Notes under the pieces: model-generated | Told to the model about the DNA's origin: nothing | Seen by the model: only the letters and a program-made list of their open reading frames with translations | The model's database searches: none | Translations under genes and position numbers: made by a program | Shown: positions 40,993-48,557 of the stretch, in pieces | Numbering within the stretch: position 1 is the stretch's first letter | How the letters are laid out: each line of letters opens with the position of its first letter | Assembly: GCA_910586965.1 (NCBI GenBank) | Contig: CAJUMF010000021.1 | Span: forward strand, 1 to 62,074 | DNA length: 62,074 nucleotides | Reading direction: 5' to 3' | From: an uncultured Dorea sp. | GTDB taxonomy: Bacteria > Bacillota > Clostridia > Lachnospirales > Lachnospiraceae

Positions 40993-42261
40993 TTATAGTT
41001 CTTCACATCGTTCAGCTTGGTATATAACGCCTTCTTTCATGACAAATGCGCAGTCTAACAGCGCATATGGATCGTTCATCAGATCTCTCTTCCATGCGGA
41101 GATATCTGCAAGCTTGCCCGGCTCTAGAGTGCCGATCTTATCGTCGAGCCCCAGGATTTCCGAGTTAACCTTCGTGGCCGCATGAAGCGTGCGGAAGGTT
41201 CCCATGCCGCTCTCCATCCATGCTTTAAATTCAAAGCCGCTCTCGTAATTCTGGTGGGTAGCCACCATATCCGTGCCGTATCCGAGCTTGCACTTACAGT
41301 TCTTGATTACTTCGCGGCCTGCCTGCAGGGCATCTTTGTAATATTCCAGTTTGATGCGGTATTCTTCCTGCTTTGTCTGGATGAGTACAGGATCGTAATG
41401 TACGGCTTCCTCGTAAGGACAGAAGGTGGGAACCACATATACATCATTGTCAATGATCATCTGGGCGGTTTCTTCATCCATCAAAGAGCAGTGTTCCATA
41501 CCGTCAATTCCGAACTGAATCAGTTTTTTCATATGGTCGGGACTGTATACATGAGCAGTTACAGTCTTTCCCCACTCATGGGCGGTGTCCATGATGGCTT
41601 TCATTTCTTCGTCATTGAGCTGCTGTTGGGAAGGGTTGTCATAGGGGGTAAAGAAACCGCCCGTTGCCATGATCTTAATAAAGTCAGCGCCGTATTTTAT
41701 CTCCTCGCGCACCGCATTTACGAAAAAGTCTTTGCCCGCGCCCAGGACGGGACGCATATTCTGCGTGATCATGGAAAGCTCTGGATTTCTTGCAAAGCCT
41801 TGTGACAGATCCCCGTGGCTGCCTGCGCTGCAGATCAGTCTTGGGGCAGCTACGATCCTGGAGCCTGTGATGTAGCCTTTCTCAATGGCACGCTTCACAT
41901 CAAGGATACCGAAACCGTTGGAAGTGATGCCTCCTGTATGGCGGATGGTTGTGAACCCTCTGGACAGTGTTTTCTGTGCCGTACGGATACAGGCAATAGT
42001 TTTGGCTTCTTCTGAAGTCGTATAAACTTCTTCCCGGACGGTATGCCAGTCGATATAATCCATATGCATATGCGCATCGATCATGCCCGGAGTGACAGTT
42101 GCGTCGGACAAGTCGATGACCTGTGCCGATTCCGGTTTAGGGATATCCGTGCCGACGGCCTCGATTTTCTCGTTTTTTACAAGAATCTTATAATTTTCTT
42201 TGAATTCCGGCTCTATGCCGTTATAGAACTTTCCGCAGATAATATAGGTATATTTATCCAT
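40993..42261 (-). CDS. Amidohydrolase family protein
   Basis: A 422-residue metal-dependent hydrolase with the amidohydrolase barrel. Metal ligands are seen in DAHMHMDYIDW (about residue 62) and in VTAHVYSPDHMKKLI and GMEHCSLMDEE (about 235-270). The metal-binding Asp is in LGYGTDMVATH. The sequence is closest in pattern to imidazolonepropionase- or Xaa-Pro-dipeptidase-like members, but the substrate is not identifiable. The symporter gene lies upstream at 17 bp on the same strand, so the enzyme probably cleaves what the symporter imports. The start follows GGAGGAA. Confidence 0.9.
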   Translation of the reverse strand: MDKYTYIICGKFYNGIEPEFKENYKILVKNEKIEAVGTDIPKPESAQVIDLSDATVTPGMIDAHMHMDYIDWHTVREEVYTTSEEAKTIACIRTAQKTLSRGFTTIRHTGGITSNGFGILDVKRAIEKGYITGSRIVAAPRLICSAGSHGDLSQGFARNPELSMITQNMRPVLGAGKDFFVNAVREEIKYGADFIKIMATGGFFTPYDNPSQQQLNDEEMKAIMDTAHEWGKTVTAHVYSPDHMKKLIQFGIDGMEHCSLMDEETAQMIIDNDVYVVPTFCPYEEAVHYDPVLIQTKQEEYRIKLEYYKDALQAGREVIKNCKCKLGYGTDMVATHQNYESGFEFKAWMESGMGTFRTLHAATKVNSEILGLDDKIGTLEPGKLADISAWKRDLMNDPYALLDCAFVMKEGVIYQAERCEEL

Positions 42262-42278
42262 ACTTTATTCCTCCATTG

Positions 42279-43673
42279 TTATTTCTGATTTTCCTTCTGT
42301 GTCAGGAGAGACACCGCGATCAGTACAATGACTGCGACCGGAACAGCCACAAGTACAGTGGAAAGCCCTAAAGGCTGCTTCATCATCTCGTAAGCAATGG
42401 TAACGATCGTGCCTACGATCATGGAAGCGATGCCGCCTGTCTTTGTTACTTTCTTCCAGCACAATGCACCGATGAGCGCCGGAGTGATCCCTGCACCGTA
42501 GATTGTGTATGACCAATACTGTATAGCCAGCACAGTCGGGAAAAACTGCAGCAAAATATAAGCTGCGATACCGGCGATCACGATGGTCCATCTGGTTACC
42601 TTGAATTTTTGCGCATCAGTTGCGTTCGGATTGATCTTCTCGGCGTAGATATCGTAAGTAATATTCGTAGCACCGGACAGAAGGTAGGAGTCGCCGGTGG
42701 TGATGATAAACGCCGCGGCGGCTGCCAGAAGGACTCCCCCTGCCAGAGTCGGGATTACGGTGGTGCTGGACATAAAAGCCATACCAGGGTCAATATTGTT
42801 GCCGAAGATTACTTTTGTAGAGAAAGAAATTACTGCTACCAGAGGCATAACTACAAGCATTCCAAGAAACCAGCCGATAAACCCTTTCTTTACTGTCTTC
42901 TCGCCGTCGCCTGCTGCAATTCTCTGATACAAGTTCTGGTCGCCCATGGTTAGGAAGAACAGCGGAAGGTAACCGGAGATGAATCCTGCAAATGTCTGTC
43001 CTCCGGAGAGCGTCAGGCTTTCCGGGGAGGAGGAAGCAATGACATTATTCCATCCTCCGGCAGCGCGGACGACAAGGGGAGTTGCGATGATAATACCGAA
43101 CAGCATGATAAACGCACTGATGGCATCGGTAACGGCAACGGATTTTAAGCCTCCTGAGAATGCAAGGAAGATGATCAAAACGGCTGCCACTGCTGTTGCG
43201 ATATTGACATCCATGCCGGTGGTAACATTTAGTATAAATGCCAGCCCTTTGTATTGATATGCGCAGATGGATACCATTGAGAGGGCGATAATAAGTCCTG
43301 CTAAAAGCCGTGCCGTCCTGCCGTATTTATTCTCCAAAAGCTGCGCTACGGTGTAGGAACTTGAGGAACGGATCTTCTTTGACAGGAGGAACAAGACTAT
43401 GATCCCTCCTATGGCGGGAAGTGCGAAGAAGATACCCGGCCAGAGCCCGTATGTATAAGCCAGGGAGTTGCCGCCGCCGGATATAGTGCCGTTCCCTGTG
43501 TAGGTTGCCAGAAAAGTACCGATCAACACGACGGAGCCAAGCCCCTTCCCTGCAAGCACGAACTCGTCGCTGGTCTTTGCCTCTCTTGAGTAATACGCTC
43601 CTACGATAACCAGAATAACGGCATAAATTGCTACAAAGATAAGTAAAACAGGTTTTGCTGTTAGTTGCTGCAT
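42279..43673 (-). CDS. Sodium:solute symporter family protein
   Basis: A 464-residue transporter of the SSS family with about 13 helices. The start (MQQLTAKPVLLIFVAIYAVI) and YSREAKTSDEFVLAGKGLG fit the family N-terminus, and TGNGTISGGGNSLAYTYGLW is the first substrate/Na+ segment. ATGDSYLLSGATNITYDIYA-type residues (here TGDSYLLSGATNITYDIY, about 325) are conserved. Substrate unknown; pantothenate, proline or other organic solutes are typical. It is transcribed from a consensus promoter with a palindromic operator, and the amidohydrolase follows. Confidence 0.92.
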   Translation of the reverse strand: MQQLTAKPVLLIFVAIYAVILVIVGAYYSREAKTSDEFVLAGKGLGSVVLIGTFLATYTGNGTISGGGNSLAYTYGLWPGIFFALPAIGGIIVLFLLSKKIRSSSSYTVAQLLENKYGRTARLLAGLIIALSMVSICAYQYKGLAFILNVTTGMDVNIATAVAAVLIIFLAFSGGLKSVAVTDAISAFIMLFGIIIATPLVVRAAGGWNNVIASSSPESLTLSGGQTFAGFISGYLPLFFLTMGDQNLYQRIAAGDGEKTVKKGFIGWFLGMLVVMPLVAVISFSTKVIFGNNIDPGMAFMSSTTVIPTLAGGVLLAAAAAFIITTGDSYLLSGATNITYDIYAEKINPNATDAQKFKVTRWTIVIAGIAAYILLQFFPTVLAIQYWSYTIYGAGITPALIGALCWKKVTKTGGIASMIVGTIVTIAYEMMKQPLGLSTVLVAVPVAVIVLIAVSLLTQKENQK

Positions 43674-43764
43674 AAAATCCCTCCTTTTGGGTAAACAAAA
43701 AGGCAGGGTAGCAAAAAACAGCCACCTTGCCCGTGTTCATATAAACGTAAATGAATTATCAGTA

Positions 43765-43780
43765 ACAAACCGCGGTCTGT
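43765..43780. promoter_or_regulatory. Candidate TetR operator, copy 1
   Basis: ACAAACCGCGGTCTGT is palindromic except for one pair. It lies about 7-22 bases downstream of the predicted transcription start of the symporter operon. Confidence 0.6.
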
Positions 43781-43793
43781 AAAGCATGTTATA

Positions 43794-43822
43794 ATAATAA
43801 CAATTGATATTGATTTTGTCAA
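43794..43822 (-). promoter_or_regulatory. Promoter of the symporter-amidohydrolase operon
   Basis: On the minus strand a perfect TTGACA and TATTAT are separated by 17 bp. Confidence 0.75.
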
Positions 43823-43946
43823 TCTTTATAATGAATTTCTATATATTGACGAAAATAAAGAGAATATTTATGCTATTATACACAAAACTATCCTCTTATT
43901 TTTCGTTAATTTTCATAATATTTGAAGCAAAATTTTGTTAATAGAT

Positions 43947-43962
43947 ACAAACTGCGGTTTTT
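43947..43962. promoter_or_regulatory. Candidate TetR operator, copy 2
   Basis: ACAAACTGCGGTTTTT shares 13 of 16 bases with copy 1. It lies just after the TetR stop codon, about 180 bp upstream of copy 1, so looping between copies is possible. Confidence 0.5.
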
Positions 43963-43971
43963 AAAAATGAT

Positions 43972-44571
43972 TTAATTTGTGTTTTGAGGCTTCAGGAACT
44001 CGCTGTAGAATTCAAAACTTTGTGCTCCAAAATAACCGAGAGAGAAGCTTCCTGCCTGGACGCACCAGTCGATAAAGATGCCCCGCTCGATAGCAAGAAC
44101 ATGGTGAGCCAGGGTTTCTACCGGGATATCGTCCCGGATCTCCCCTTTTTCCTGGCCTTCTGAGATGATTTTCTTTACAAGCTTAATATAGAATCTGTCT
44201 GGACTTAAAAAATGCTCCTGAGTCTGATTAGAAAGCTGTGATTTGTACAGGGCGCACAAAAATTCAGGCGAGACGTTCCCTTCAATGAAGTAGGATACGT
44301 ACTGCCCCAGCAGCCGCAGTTGCAGCAGACTGTTAAGATTTTTATCCATAGTTGCATAAAATTTTTCGTATTCCCGGTCAAAAAAGGCGTAAAGAGAGTT
44401 TAGAAGCTCGTCCTTCGCTTTGAAGTAATAGTAAAATCCGCCTTTTGATGTGCCGGCGCGTTTGATGATGTCGTTGACCGTTGTATTTTCGTAACCTTTT
44501 TCATAGAATAGTTCCCATGCTGCATCCATGATCGTTTGCCGCAGATTATCTTTTTCCTCGTTTTTTTTCAA
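43972..44571 (-). CDS. TetR/AcrR family transcriptional regulator
   Basis: A 199-residue regulator. The N-terminal TetR helix-turn-helix is clear (DAAWELFYEKGYENTTVNDI, then IKRAGTSKGGFYYYFKAKDE, residues 13-55), followed by a ligand-binding helical domain. I chose the TTG at 44571, which follows AAGGCGGG and leaves the usual 10-12 residues before helix 1. An in-frame ATG at 44616 has no ribosome site but overlaps a TATAAT. It is encoded upstream of the symporter operon, which carries two matching palindromes, so it probably controls that operon. Confidence 0.85.
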   Translation of the reverse strand: MKKNEEKDNLRQTIMDAAWELFYEKGYENTTVNDIIKRAGTSKGGFYYYFKAKDELLNSLYAFFDREYEKFYATMDKNLNSLLQLRLLGQYVSYFIEGNVSPEFLCALYKSQLSNQTQEHFLSPDRFYIKLVKKIISEGQEKGEIRDDIPVETLAHHVLAIERGIFIDWCVQAGSFSLGYFGAQSFEFYSEFLKPQNTN

Positions 44572-44656
44572 TTTTTTTCCCGCCTTTATGTAGTTTCGTG
44601 GCTTTAGGCCTGACATTATGATTATAACATGAAATAAATAAAATTTATGTGAAAAA

Positions 44657-44686
44657 TTGCTATTATATATTGTTTTGAGGTATAAT
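44657..44686 (+). promoter_or_regulatory. Promoter of the zinc metallopeptidase operon
   Basis: TTGCTA and a perfect TATAAT are separated by 18 bp, about 44 bases before the metallopeptidase start. It gives the right half of the housekeeping block its own transcription now that fmt is far away. Confidence 0.6.
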
Positions 44687-44729
44687 AAACAAATGGATTT
44701 TAGTTTTTGATGATCAGGGAGGAATTTAT

Positions 44730-45431
44730 ATGTATTATCCAATGTTTTTTGATGCTACGTATATACTTGTACTTATCGGCGTTGTGATCTGTATGATTGC
44801 ATCTGCGAAGATGAATGCGACCTTTAACCGGTATTCCAAAGTGCGCAGCCATTCCGGAATGACAGGGCGGGAAGCGGCAGAGCGGATTCTTATGCAGGCA
44901 GGTATCCGGGATGTGCGGGTGGAGCATGTGTCAGGGAATCTTACGGACCATTATGACCCGAGAAGTAAGATTCTGCGTTTGTCAGATGCGACTTACAGCT
45001 CGAACTCTGTCGCGGCAGTAGGAGTTGCAGCCCATGAGTGCGGACACGCGATCCAGCATGAGAAAGGTTATGTGCCGCTCGCTATCAGGGGCTCGCTTGT
45101 GCCAGTTGCAAATTTTGGAAGCACGATTGCATGGCCGCTGATCGTGATCGGATTAGTCATGAACAGCAACATGTCTGCGCTGCTGTTGAACCTCGGCATT
45201 TTAGGCTTTTCCTTTGCGGTGCTTTTTCAGCTAGTCACACTTCCGGTAGAGTTTAATGCTTCCGGCAGAGCTCTTAAGATTCTGGGAAATTCCGGAATAT
45301 TGTACGAGGATGAGCTTAAAAGTACAAGAAAAGTGTTAACTGCGGCTGCGCTTACTTATGTGGCAGGGGCGACATCTGCAATTCTGCAGCTTTTGCGTAT
45401 CTTGCTGCTTGCGAACCGGAGAAGCGATTAA
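44730..45431 (+). CDS. Membrane zinc metallopeptidase (YugP-like)
   Basis: A 233-residue membrane peptidase of the YugP/Zn_peptidase_2 family. The zinc motif is HECGH in VAAHECGHAIQHEKGYVPLA (about residue 105). Four hydrophobic segments (residues 5-25, 130-150, 155-175, 210-230) flank it. It starts behind GGGAGG. In many Lachnospiraceae this gene sits between fmt and rsmB; here an accessory island separates it from fmt. Substrate unknown. Confidence 0.9.
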   Translation: MYYPMFFDATYILVLIGVVICMIASAKMNATFNRYSKVRSHSGMTGREAAERILMQAGIRDVRVEHVSGNLTDHYDPRSKILRLSDATYSSNSVAAVGVAAHECGHAIQHEKGYVPLAIRGSLVPVANFGSTIAWPLIVIGLVMNSNMSALLLNLGILGFSFAVLFQLVTLPVEFNASGRALKILGNSGILYEDELKSTRKVLTAAALTYVAGATSAILQLLRILLLANRRSD

Positions 45432-45460
45432 GTATATTTGATAAGCGGGGAGGACAAAAG

Positions 45461-46774
45461 ATGCCTGCATCGGTGAATGTAAGAGAAATAGTTCTGGACA
45501 CACTTCTTTTGATCACGCGCGATGGGGAGTACAGCCATGTGGCGCTTAAGAGTGTTCTTGATAAGTATCAGTATCTTGAAAAAAGAGAGCGTGCATTTAT
45601 TACAAGAGTGGTAGAGGGCACACTTGAGCGCATGATAGAGATTGATTATATTATCAGTCAGTTTTCGAAGGTGAGTGTGGATAAGATGAAGCCTGTCATC
45701 CGCACGATCTTAAGGACCGGTGTCTATCAGATGAAATATATGGACAGTATTCCGGACCGGGCAGTGTGCAATGAATCGGTGAAGCTTGCAGGAAAGAGAG
45801 GATTTAAGAATCTGGGCGGATTTGTAAACGGGGTACTTAGAAATATCGGGCGCAGTCTCGATGAGATTGAATATCCCGAGGAGGAACGAAAAAACTTATC
45901 GGTGCGGTATTCTTTGCCTGAGTGGCTGGTTTCCCAGTGGCTTCAGGAATATGATGGGGATACTGTCCGGAGCATGGGAGAAGCATTTTTTATGGACCGT
46001 CCGACATGTATCCGCTGCAATACCAGTGTGATCAGCAGGGAAAAGCTTGCGGACTGTCTGCGCAAAGAAGGTGTGATTGTCTCGGAGGATGAGGATATGC
46101 CCTGTGCGCTGTACATAAGCGGATATGATTATCTGACAAAGCTTATGAGCTTCCAGAAAGGTTATTTTTATGTTCAGGATCTAAGCTCTATGGAGGCGGC
46201 GCAGTGGGCGGCCCCGGGGAAAGGAGATGTGGTGCTGGATGTATGTGCGGCTCCCGGCGGCAAAGCGCTTCATCTTGCAGAGCTTATGGAAGGGGCGGGC
46301 CTGGTAGTTGCAAGGGATCTGACAGAATACAAAGTCGGACTGATACAGGAGAATATAGCAAGAAGCGGTCTGTGTAACATTAAGGCGCAGCAATGGGATG
46401 CAAAAGTTTTTGATGAGAAATATAAAGGTACGGCAGATGTTGTGATTGCCGATCTTCCCTGTTCGGGTCTTGGAGTCCTGGGCAAGAAGACTGACCTGAA
46501 ATATAAGATGACACCTGATATACAGGAACAATTAGTGAGGCTTCAGAGGGAGATCCTGTCGGCGGTCTGCGGTTATGTAAAGGGAGGCGGAAGGCTTCTC
46601 TACAGTACATGTACGATACATAAGAGGGAAAATGAAGAGAATGCAGAATGGTTTTTAAAGACGCATCAGGATTTTGAACTGCTTAGAGAACAGCAGCGTC
46701 TGCCGGGAATACACAGAGGCGACGGGTTTTATATGGCACTGTTTCAAAGAAAGGATTCGGGCGGTAATGGATAA
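45461..46774 (+). CDS. rsmB: 16S rRNA (cytosine-967-C5)-methyltransferase
   Basis: This 437-residue SAM-dependent enzyme methylates C967 of 16S rRNA. Residues 1-140 form the NusB-like RNA-binding domain. The methyltransferase domain has the SAM motif VLDVCAAPGGKALHLAELM (about residue 262), the first catalytic Cys in VIADLPCSGLGVLGKKTD and the second in LLYSTCTIHKRENEENAEWF. It overlaps rlmN by 8 bases. Confidence 0.95.
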   Translation: MPASVNVREIVLDTLLLITRDGEYSHVALKSVLDKYQYLEKRERAFITRVVEGTLERMIEIDYIISQFSKVSVDKMKPVIRTILRTGVYQMKYMDSIPDRAVCNESVKLAGKRGFKNLGGFVNGVLRNIGRSLDEIEYPEEERKNLSVRYSLPEWLVSQWLQEYDGDTVRSMGEAFFMDRPTCIRCNTSVISREKLADCLRKEGVIVSEDEDMPCALYISGYDYLTKLMSFQKGYFYVQDLSSMEAAQWAAPGKGDVVLDVCAAPGGKALHLAELMEGAGLVVARDLTEYKVGLIQENIARSGLCNIKAQQWDAKVFDEKYKGTADVVIADLPCSGLGVLGKKTDLKYKMTPDIQEQLVRLQREILSAVCGYVKGGGRLLYSTCTIHKRENEENAEWFLKTHQDFELLREQQRLPGIHRGDGFYMALFQRKDSGGNG

Positions 46775-47813
46775 AAAGGATATTGTATCTTTTGGATATG
46801 AGGAATTGCTTTCAGAGATGGAGGGGATCGGTGAAAAGTCTTTTCGCGGAAAACAAGTTTACAGTTGGCTCCATGAGAAACTGGCAGATGAGTTCTCGCA
46901 GATGACGAACCTTTCCAAGGCACTTCGCCAAAAGCTGGATGATGCGTATGAGATCAGAAAGGTTTCCATGGCTGCAAGGCAGATCTCCAGGAGAGACCCG
47001 ACAGAAAAATTCTTGTTTGAGTTACATGACGGCAGTATGATAGAAAGTGTTTTGATGAAGTATGATTACGGAAATTCTGTCTGTGTATCTTCCCAGGCAG
47101 GCTGCCGGATGGGGTGCCGGTTCTGTGCATCAGCAATCGGCGGATTAGAGAGAAACTTGACGCCTTCGGAGATGTTGGGACAGATCTACCGGATTCAAAA
47201 GCTGACGGGTGAAAGAGTGTCTAATGTTGTTGTCATGGGAACCGGGGAACCGCTTGATAATTATGATAATTTCCTTAAATTTGTGACAATGTTAAGCGAC
47301 AGTCACGGCCTCCATATCAGCCAGAGGAATATCACTGCTTCTACCTGCGGGATCGTGCCGAATATCAAGCGTCTTGCGAAGGAAGGCCTGCAGATTACCC
47401 TTGCGCTTTCTCTACATGCTTCTAATCAGGAAAAACGAGAGAAGCTGATGCCGGTGGCCAGGAAGTATGGGCTGTCGGAAGTGATGGAGGCGTGCGATTA
47501 TTATTTTGAAAAAACCGGGAGACGGCCTACCTTCGAATACAGCCTGGTAGGGGGTGTGAATGACGGACCGGAGGATGCAAAAGAACTGTCAGCACTGCTT
47601 TCGGGCCGCAACTGCCATCTGAACCTGATTCCTGTCAATACGGTAAAAGAGAGGGATTTTGAACGTCCGGACAGGAAAAATGTCCTTGCTTTTAAAAATA
47701 AACTTGAAAAAAACGGAATAAATGTTACTATTAGAAGGGAGAGAGGCTCAGATATTGACGGAGCCTGCGGTCAGCTCAGAAGACGATACGCTGACAGTAA
47801 GAAGGAGAAATAG
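46767..47813 (+). CDS. rlmN: Dual-specificity RNA methyltransferase RlmN
   Basis: This 348-residue radical SAM enzyme methylates C2 of A2503 in 23S rRNA and A37 in some tRNAs. The cluster motif is CRMGCRFC (CX3CX2C, about residue 113). VVVMGTGEPLDNYDN and STCGIVPNIKRL are family segments, and the methyl-carrying Cys lies in GSDIDGACGQLRRRY near the C-terminus. ATG 46767 overlaps the rsmB stop. The phosphatase gene starts directly after the stop codon. Confidence 0.96.
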   Translation: MDKKDIVSFGYEELLSEMEGIGEKSFRGKQVYSWLHEKLADEFSQMTNLSKALRQKLDDAYEIRKVSMAARQISRRDPTEKFLFELHDGSMIESVLMKYDYGNSVCVSSQAGCRMGCRFCASAIGGLERNLTPSEMLGQIYRIQKLTGERVSNVVVMGTGEPLDNYDNFLKFVTMLSDSHGLHISQRNITASTCGIVPNIKRLAKEGLQITLALSLHASNQEKREKLMPVARKYGLSEVMEACDYYFEKTGRRPTFEYSLVGGVNDGPEDAKELSALLSGRNCHLNLIPVNTVKERDFERPDRKNVLAFKNKLEKNGINVTIRRERGSDIDGACGQLRRRYADSKKEK

Positions 47814-48557
47814 ATGAAGATATATGCAATGACCGATGTGGGAAGAAGAAGGGAAGTCAATCAGGATTATGTGTATGTGACAGATGAGCCCATAGGGCCG
47901 TTTCCGAATCTCCTTGTGGTAGCCGATGGTATGGGCGGGCACAAGGCTGGTGATTTTGCGTCTAAATATACAGTAGAAGTATTGTGCAGGGAGCTTAAGA
48001 ATACGGCGCTTGATAAACCGGCGGACATTCTTCTCCACGTGGTAGGCATTGCGAATCATGAGCTGATAAAAGCGGCGAATACAGATATTAAACTAGAAGG
48101 GATGGGTACGACACTTGTTGCGGCTACTGTGATCGGTAATACGCTGTATTTTTCCAATGTGGGAGACAGCCGTCTGTACCTGATCAATGATAAGATACGC
48201 CAGATTTCAAAAGACCACTCTCTTGTGGAGGAGATGGTAAGACTGGGAGGAATCAAAGCAGAGGAAGCCAAGAACCATCCGGATAAGAACATTATCACAA
48301 GGGCAATGGGAGTAAAGGAAGGTGTGGAAGCTGATATTTATGAATACCGTCTGAAAAAGGGAGACCTTATTTTGATGTGTACAGACGGATTGAGCAATAT
48401 GGTTGAAGATGAAGATATGTTTGATATCGTCAAAGGAGCCAGAGATATTGTGGAGGCTGTATTGAAGTTGATTGAGAAAGCAAACAGTAATGGCGGGAGA
48501 GATAACATAGGGGTTGTTATGGCAGAGCCACTGGTCGATGAGGTGAATGTATGGTAA
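47814..48557 (+). CDS. PP2C-type serine/threonine phosphatase
   Basis: A 247-residue metal-dependent phosphatase of the Stp/PrpC group, which reverses phosphorylation by the partner PASTA kinase. Motifs: MTDVGRRREVNQDY, VVADGMGGHKAGDFASK (metal-binding Asp, about residue 37), YFSNVGDSRLYLI, ILMCTDGLSNMVEDED and GGRDNIGVVM. It overlaps the kinase gene by 7 bases (ATGGTAA), so the two are translationally coupled. Confidence 0.95.
   Translation: MKIYAMTDVGRRREVNQDYVYVTDEPIGPFPNLLVVADGMGGHKAGDFASKYTVEVLCRELKNTALDKPADILLHVVGIANHELIKAANTDIKLEGMGTTLVAATVIGNTLYFSNVGDSRLYLINDKIRQISKDHSLVEEMVRLGGIKAEEAKNHPDKNIITRAMGVKEGVEADIYEYRLKKGDLILMCTDGLSNMVEDEDMFDIVKGARDIVEAVLKLIEKANSNGGRDNIGVVMAEPLVDEVNVW

Larger units (their letters stand above)
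43674..43971. other. Regulatory region between TetR gene and symporter
   Basis: Nearly 300 AT-rich bases hold a consensus promoter for the symporter and two copies of a 16-bp GC-rich palindrome, one at each end. No gene or RNA was seen. Confidence 0.6.
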
